Of a stretch of DNA of 64,000 nucleotides, positions 56,590 to 64,000 are shown piece after piece. The notes beneath the pieces are model-generated. The model had not been told where the DNA came from. It made no database searches and saw only the letters and a program-made list of their open reading frames with translations. Numbering within the stretch: position 1 is the stretch's first letter; every line of letters begins with the position of its first letter. This stretch comes from Magnaporthiopsis rhizophila. Lineage: Eukaryota > Ascomycota > Sordariomycetes > Magnaporthales > Magnaporthaceae. Where the stretch lies: assembly GCA_003049465.1 (NCBI GenBank), contig PYSS01000033.1, forward strand, positions 131,903 to 195,902. Reading direction: 5' to 3'. The translations under genes and the position numbers were made by a program.

Positions 56590-56928
56590 TTTCGCGTCGC
56601 CTCCGGCCTTGAATCTGAAGGGAAGAGAAGCCAGGTCGACCGAGGTGAGAATATGCCGAGTCTGAGGGACGACAAGAGAGGAAAGCCAATTTACTATTAG
56701 TGGCCCAAGTGTGCGAATAGATGAGGGGCATAAAAAATGGATCCATGTGAGAGTGGGATTTTTTTTTTAGCCTTATCAGTCTATCTTACCAGCAGGGGTG
56801 TGGAATTTCTGGCGGGCGCGACTAAAAACTTTGAGGTCCGCGCCGCCATCAGTCACCTTAGCAGTTGTCGCGACAGGACAGCTGGGATAAAAGAGTGGCC
56901 GCTGTGCTGCGCGCAAGCCAACATCAGA
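56590..56928. promoter_or_regulatory. Shared divergent promoter TSR1 / UTP7 with PAC-like box
   Basis: 339 nt separate the two start codons. GATGAG at 56720-56725 matches the core of the PAC element, and an A6 run (56732-56737) and a T10 run (56760-56769) follow within 45 nt, similar to the paired PAC and A/T-rich RRPE elements of yeast ribosome-biogenesis promoters. The motif knowledge is from yeast; use here is inferred. Confidence 0.5.
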
Positions 56929-58660
56929 ATGGAGACGGAGCAAATATCATCCCTGGGCTCGAGCCTGAAGGAGCAGTCCAACGGCGCCCTCGTCGTCCAG
57001 GATGCCAGGACCCAGCTGCTGTCCAAGGCCGAGCAGGCAAAGATCCGCCGCCACAAACAGGCACAGCGCACCTACGGCCGGGGCAGGCAGATCGACGTCA
57101 GAGGCATCAAGGACAAGAAGCTGCGCCGAAACCTGCAGACCCTCGAGGACAAGTACAAGACGGCCGCCGTCAAGGCCAAGGACGCCGAGATCCTCCACGA
57201 GAACACGGCCGGCTTCCTCGAGGCTGAGACGGAGCTCGAGCGGACGTACAAGATCCGCCAAGACGAGATCACCAGAGACGTCGCGATAGAGACAGCACAG
57301 AAGCGCTTCGACCTCACCCTCGACCAGCTCGGCCCCTACCTGTGCGACTACTCCCGCAACGGCCGGGAGCTTCTGCTGGGCGGGAGGAAAGGGCATGTCG
57401 CAACTTTCGACTGGAGGGAAGGGAAGCTAGGGTGTGAGCTGCAGCTCGGCGAGACCGTCAGGGACGTCCGGTGGCTGCACAACAACCAGTTCTTCGCCGT
57501 TGCGCAGAAGAAGCATGTCTACATCTACGACCACCAGGGCATCGAGCTCCACTGTCTACGGAAACACAACGACGTCACACATATGCAGTTCCTGCCATAC
57601 CACTTTCTCCTTTCCACTGCCGTAAGTTTGCTGCGGATGGGAAGTGGCTCCGTCCCAGAGACCGACTAACTAACCCCTGAAACAGAACCGCGGAGGCATG
57701 TTGAGGTATCAAGATACATCGACAGGCCAGATAGTTTCCGAGATTGCCACCAAGCTCGGCCCGCCCGGCGCGCTCGCTCAGAACCCCTGGAACGCGATCC
57801 TGCACATGGGCCACCAGAACGGCACAGTGACGCTCTGGTCTCCCAACTCCTCAGACCCGCTGGTGAAGCTGCTGGCACATAAAGGACCCGTGCGGTCAAT
57901 AGCCATCGACCGCGAGGGCCGCTACATGGTCTCGACCGGCCAGGACCTGAGGATGGCGGTCTGGGATATTCGGACCTTCAAGGAGGTCAACAACTACTTT
58001 ACAAAAGCGCCCGCGACGTCCGTCGCCATATCCGACTCGGGCCTGACCGCAGTTGGATGGAACACGCACACGACGATATGGAAGGGCCTGTTCGACAAAA
58101 ACGTAGCGGTCCAGGAGAAAGTGCAGAGCCCCTACATGACCTGGGGAGGCGATGGCAAGCGGGTGGAGAACGTGAAGTGGTGCCCGTTTGAAGACGTGCT
58201 GGGGATAGGACACGACAATGGCTTCTCGTCCATCCTGGTCCCCGGCGCCGGCGAGGCCAACTTTGACGCGCTCGAGGTCAACCCGTACGAGACCAAGAGG
58301 CAGCGGCAGGAGGGCGAGGTCAAGAGTCTGCTCAACAAGCTGCAGCCCGACATGATCGCGCTCGACCCCAACTTCATCGGCAACCTGGACCTGCGCTCGG
58401 AGAAGCAGCGGCAGGCGGATAAGGATCTGGACGCTCCGGCGGTCGACGACGTGGCCGAGGATGTCAGGAACAGGATGCGGGGCAAGAACAGCGCCCTGAA
58501 AAAGTACCTGCGGAAGCAGCGGAAAAAGAACATCATCGACGAGAAGAGGCTCAAGGTCGAGGAGATCTGGAAGCAGCAGCAGGAGAGGAGACAGGAGAAG
58601 CACAAGGCGCAGAAGGAAGAGCTGGGGCCTGCGCTTGCTCGGTTTGCGAGGAAGGAGTGA
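56929..58660 (+). CDS. UTP7: U3 snoRNP protein UTP7 (WDR46/BING4)
   Basis: Two exons, 56929-57621 and 57686-58660, give about 555 residues. Intron 57622-57685 (GTAAGT, CTAAC, AACAG) is phase 0. I chose ATG 56929 (METEQISSLGSSL); the open frame extends upstream into the promoter. Utp7 belongs to the small-subunit processome that processes 18S pre-rRNA in the nucleolus. Landmarks: the basic N-terminal YGRGRQIDVRGIKDKKLRRN, GPYLCDYSRNGRELLLGGRKGH at the start of the WD40 propeller, MLRYQDTSTGQIVSE, STGQDLRMAVWDIRTF, and the BING4CT C-terminal domain with WCPFEDVLGIGHDNGFSSIL, PGAGEANFDALEVNPYET and LNKLQPDMIALDPNFIG, ending in a Lys-rich helix. Confidence 0.96.
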
Positions 58661-59012
58661 GGAGCAGGGAGGTTTTGTGTGGACGAGGGCATGCATTACC
58701 ACAAAGATACCCGTATGCTCTTTTAACTGGTGGCTTGACTGAGCTACTAAACTCACTAACGTCGAGACGTGTGAACGTGGCCGGTGACCGTGATTTGATG
58801 TGTTTATGCCCATCCCATTTCTATGAACTCTATGTCATGTCGTTTCCAATTTTTCCCGTCCAACGCCATGGCTGTGATCTCCAGACTTTTAGAGCGTAGA
58901 CCAAGTCCAGCCGAGACGTCATCACAATCCCTGTTCTTATTCCCAATCCCAAATGTTCTTTTCTTCTAGTCGTTTTGTATCGCCTTTCGTCCGCGGCCGG
59001 GCAACGCGCGCA
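58661..59012. other. Intergenic region between convergent genes
   Basis: The 3' flanks of UTP7 and PTH2; nothing further seen. Confidence 0.5.
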
Positions 59013-59892
59013 CTATAGCAGCTTAAGATGCCCAGTGACCTTGTCGACCAGGCTCTTGGGCGCGGGGCCGACGCCCAGCACCGTCATGCTGCCGGCCTCG
59101 ATCTGGGTGCGGCCGGCGTCCTGGATGACCTCGGCCGTGATGCCCAGGCTCCGCGCCTGGCCCAGCAGCGTCATCATCTCGTCCTGGCTCTTGGTCTGCA
59201 CCGCGATCTTGGCCTGGCCCTGCCGCTCCCACCTGTGCAGCACCTTGGCCTCGGCGCAGCCGGGGGTTCTCTGCGCGGCCTTGGAGAGGGTTTTGTAGCA
59301 TGCGAGGGTTGCGTGTCCGCATTGCGCTGCGATTTTGCCTGTGGATTTTTTTTTTGGAGAGGCAAACACATGGTTGGTTAGCAGAGACATACACAAGGAA
59401 CGTGGATTTTCTTTTATCAACAGAAAAAAAAAAAGACATGCCTTTGGTCATGCCCAGATCCGTCCGCACTACAAGCACCAGCTTGCACTCCTCGTTTGAG
59501 TCCGGCACCGCCGCCGCCGCCGCCGCCGCCGCCGGGGTATCCACCACCTTCACCTTCTCCTTCTTCTTGATGCCGGCGGCAGTAGCGCGCAGGCCATCCC
59601 TGCGGTCGGCGTCGACGCCGTTGGACCAGTTGGGGGCGTGGTCGAGGAGGGTGTCGTCCTCGTCAATGTCGGACTCGTCGCTCTCGATCGGGTCGTGCGC
59701 GAACCGGCGCCGCTCCTCGACCAGCGCCGGGGAGATGAGGTAGCCGCGGATCGAGTAGACGCCCAGCAGGAAGCCCGAGATGAGGGCCACGACGCTCGTC
59801 GACACGATCACGCTCGACGAGTACTTGTCCGTCGCCAGCCCGGAGAGCTGCGAGAAGGAGGAGGAGGAGGAGGAGGAGGATGCGCAGGACAT
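59013..59892 (-). CDS. PTH2: Peptidyl-tRNA hydrolase 2, membrane-anchored
   Basis: Two exons, complement of 59442-59892 and 59013-59338, give about 258 residues. Pth2 frees tRNA from stalled peptidyl-tRNA and in yeast and animals is linked to mitochondria. The C-terminal PTH2 domain (about 130-258) starts CKLVLVVRTDLGMTKG, joins KIAAQCGHATLACYKTL, then AKIAVQTKSQDEMMTLL, TAEVIQDAGRTQIEAGSMTV and GPAPKSLVDKVTGHLKLL; the catalytic Lys, Asp and His region is intact. An N-terminal hydrophobic stretch (VIVSTSVVALISGFLLGVY, about 33-51) after a Ser-rich head suggests a membrane anchor. The 103-nt intron 59339-59441 seems to use a GC donor (AAG|GCATGT) and a CACAG acceptor, since no GT donor gives the conserved TKGKIAAQ join. 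An upstream in-frame ATG at 59976 exists. Confidence 0.92.
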
Positions 59893-60717
59893 GCTTGCTG
59901 GGGGGAAGCTGGCCCGGGGTATTCGGTTTCGAGTGACGAGGGCGTGCTGTTTAAGCCCGGGGAGCCTGGGAGGCAATCGTCGGTTTCGCTCTGAGGTTGG
60001 CGGTCAGGTTGGCATCTGCCATCGTTTATTTGGTGGTGTGTTGGCCAATTGACGTGTGGAAGCGGTTGATTTTCGACGTCGATTGCATGCCCATCTTTCT
60101 CACCCGCCAGTGCCCTGAGACCTAGTGGATGTCCACTACAGTGGGTGGCCCCGCGGTGTAGATTTGCATTTGCAGGGGCGGCTAAACCTGCCCTCAGAAG
60201 GGAAGGTCAGCCTTGATGCTTGATCAACGGGCGCCCGCAAGGATGATGGATCTCGTCTCACCCGGCTCTGTTATTATTATTTTAGGCACAGTTTTATATC
60301 ATATCTACACCACGTCCCGCAAACAGTAGTTGATCGCAGCATCTTGTACATCACGACGTGAAGGCGTTTTCGGTGAGGACTGGGAAACCATCTGATTTGG
60401 ACGCCAGAAAACGCTTGCATAAAGGACTGTGAGCTTGTTCATAGCTATCATCATTCATCCAATGTCTTAAGGTGGACGCCATCACATAAAATATTTGGAC
60501 GGACGGTTCTACGTTATCTGATGCATGCAGGCCAAGTCCGCGGATTTCATCACATTTTTAGCGCCTGACAAATTGCCTGCTTGCCCGAAGACGCCCGACA
60601 CAACCTCCAGACCCCTTATCTCATAACTCCTAGGAAAAGTACACGCCCGCGTCATACACAATTATTGACCAACAGGTCTAATAAGTATCCCAACTCCGAA
60701 TCACCGTCGGCCGGATC
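59893..60717. other. Divergent intergenic region PTH2 / NRK1
   Basis: Promoters of PTH2 (-) and NRK1 (+). AT-rich from 60265 to 60310. No gene supported. Confidence 0.5.
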
Positions 60718-61694
60718 ATGGACAGAATGGCCGAGCAAAAGGCCATCATTGTCGGAATCAGCGGTTGCTCCTCAAGCGGGAAGACGACGCTCGCGCGGCT
60801 GCTGCGGGACATATTCCCCAACGCCTTTGTTCTTCACGAAGATGACTTCTACCGGCCCGAGTCTGAGTAAGAGACCCGGGCCCTCGTATAGCGCATTGGC
60901 CGGCAAGTTTCTGACGACATGCTCTTGTATATACACCCCCGCTATCGTGTAGACAGCCGAAGAAAGGAGACCTTCTCGACTGGGACAGCGTTGAGTCGCT
61001 GAACCTCCCCCAGATGGAAAAGTCACTGTCTTACATCAGACAGACCGGCGAGTTTCCGGTATGTGTGTAGCCTATCGCAGCTCGGCTCTGCGTCCCTTTT
61101 AATAATTTGGCTCCCGTCTCACAACCAAAAAAAAAAAAAAAAAAAAAACAGCCCGACTTGGACTCCAAAGAGGACCAAAACTCAGTCGGCGCATGCCCCG
61201 TGCCCGACGCCAAAATCGCCGAGCTCAAGCAAAAAGTCGCAGACTGGACGCAACCAGGTCAGGCGGGCCACGGCCTCCTGGTCCCCGACAAGCTGAGCCT
61301 CTGCCTCCTCGACGGCTTTCTGCTGTACCATCCGCCGCGCCTAGACGCCGTCATAGAGCGCCTCGACCTCAAGCTGTTCCTGCTCGTGAGCCGCGACACG
61401 GCCATCCAGCGCCGCAAGGCACGCACCGGCTACGTGACGCTCGAGGGATTTTGGGAGGACCCGGAGGGCTACGTCGAGGAGATCGTATGGCCCAACTATG
61501 CAGAGTCCCACGCGTGGCTGTTTGAGAACGGGAATGTGCAGGGAAAGGTGGATGAGGCGGCGAGGGCGTCGAGGGATATTCGGATACAGCAGGGTGCGGG
61601 GCTTGATGTTGATATGGCTACGACGCTGGAGTGGGCCGTGAATACCATTATGGAGGAGCTGCCGCGGATCGTGTCAGCTGGCGGGAAGCAGTAG
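60718..61694 (+). CDS. NRK1: Nicotinamide riboside kinase
   Basis: Three exons, 60718-60866, 60953-61058 and 61152-61694, give about 265 residues. Nrk1 phosphorylates nicotinamide riboside to NMN in NAD+ salvage. It is a P-loop NMP-kinase fold: AIIVGISGCSSSGKTTLARL (Walker A), VLHEDDFYRPE (acidic substrate and magnesium site), DLLDWDSVESLNL, LLVPDKLSLCLLDGFLLY, LKLFLLVSRDTAIQRRKAR (lid) and TLEGFWEDPEGYVEEIVWP. Introns 60867-60952 (GTAAGA, GTGTAG) and 61059-61151 (GTATGT, AACAG) hold the phase. Intron 2 ends in about 22 A directly before the acceptor, unlike the usual pyrimidine tract. A second Met at codon 4 is an alternative start. The gene is convergent with the glucoamylase. Confidence 0.94.
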
Positions 61695-61879
61695 ACATAT
61701 TCCTGGGATCCGGTCGTCAGAGGTGGGGCGGAAAATGGAGGGAAGACGATCCAAGCCGTGACAACTTGGGCGTATATTGCGTACATCTGCTACAAAAGTG
61801 TGTGCTGGGGATGCCCGTCAAGATAACCACGAGCCACTATGCGGCTTTCATGCATCCAGCAGCTAAATTAAGACTGCTC

Positions 61880-64000
<2,121 letters not shown>

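Overview
The window looks like nuclear DNA of a filamentous ascomycete, most likely a Sordariomycete. Genes are GC-rich and dense. They are split by short introns (about 60-160 nt) with GTRNGY donors and CTAAC-type branch points, intergenic stretches are short, and TACC/TAGG microsatellites recur. The gene set is fungal: HDA1-type deacetylase, HET and NACHT proteins, GH81 glucanase and a starch-binding glucoamylase. The species cannot be fixed from the sequence alone. I rebuilt exon structures by hand from splice signals, reading-frame continuity and remembered family motifs, so each boundary is a prediction.

Layout. 0-7 kb: 3' end of an APH-type kinase gene, a relic of an isocitrate-lyase-like gene, a one-TM protein with a DUF4097-like exterior, and a tandem pair of small Cys-rich proteins. 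7-23 kb: a HET-domain gene, histone deacetylase HDA1, an F-box gene, ribosome-assembly factor BRX1 and a Rab11 GTPase, all on the minus strand. 23-39 kb: a large chromodomain protein (+), a WDR48-like WD40 protein (-), an SR/RD-rich protein (+) and GAPDH (-). 39-54 kb is more accessory: an AT-rich patch with a palindrome, a NACHT (STAND) gene, a secreted GH81 endo-beta-1,3-glucanase, a 57-nt relic of the HET gene, urease accessory gene ureG, and two decayed genes, one an HNH-nuclease-like gene. 54-64 kb is housekeeping: TSR1 and UTP7 (divergent ribosome-biogenesis genes sharing a promoter with a PAC-like box), PTH2, nicotinamide riboside kinase NRK1 and a glucoamylase cut by the window end.

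Themes. Three genes act in ribosome assembly (BRX1, TSR1, UTP7). Two encode secreted glucan hydrolases. HET and NACHT families are tied to non-self recognition in fungi, and around them lie the clearest signs of gene decay and duplication. HDA1 and a chromodomain protein are both present, which recalls fungal heterochromatin complexes, but nothing in the sequence links them directly. I found no CRISPR, no intact transposon, no rRNA and no convincing tRNA.
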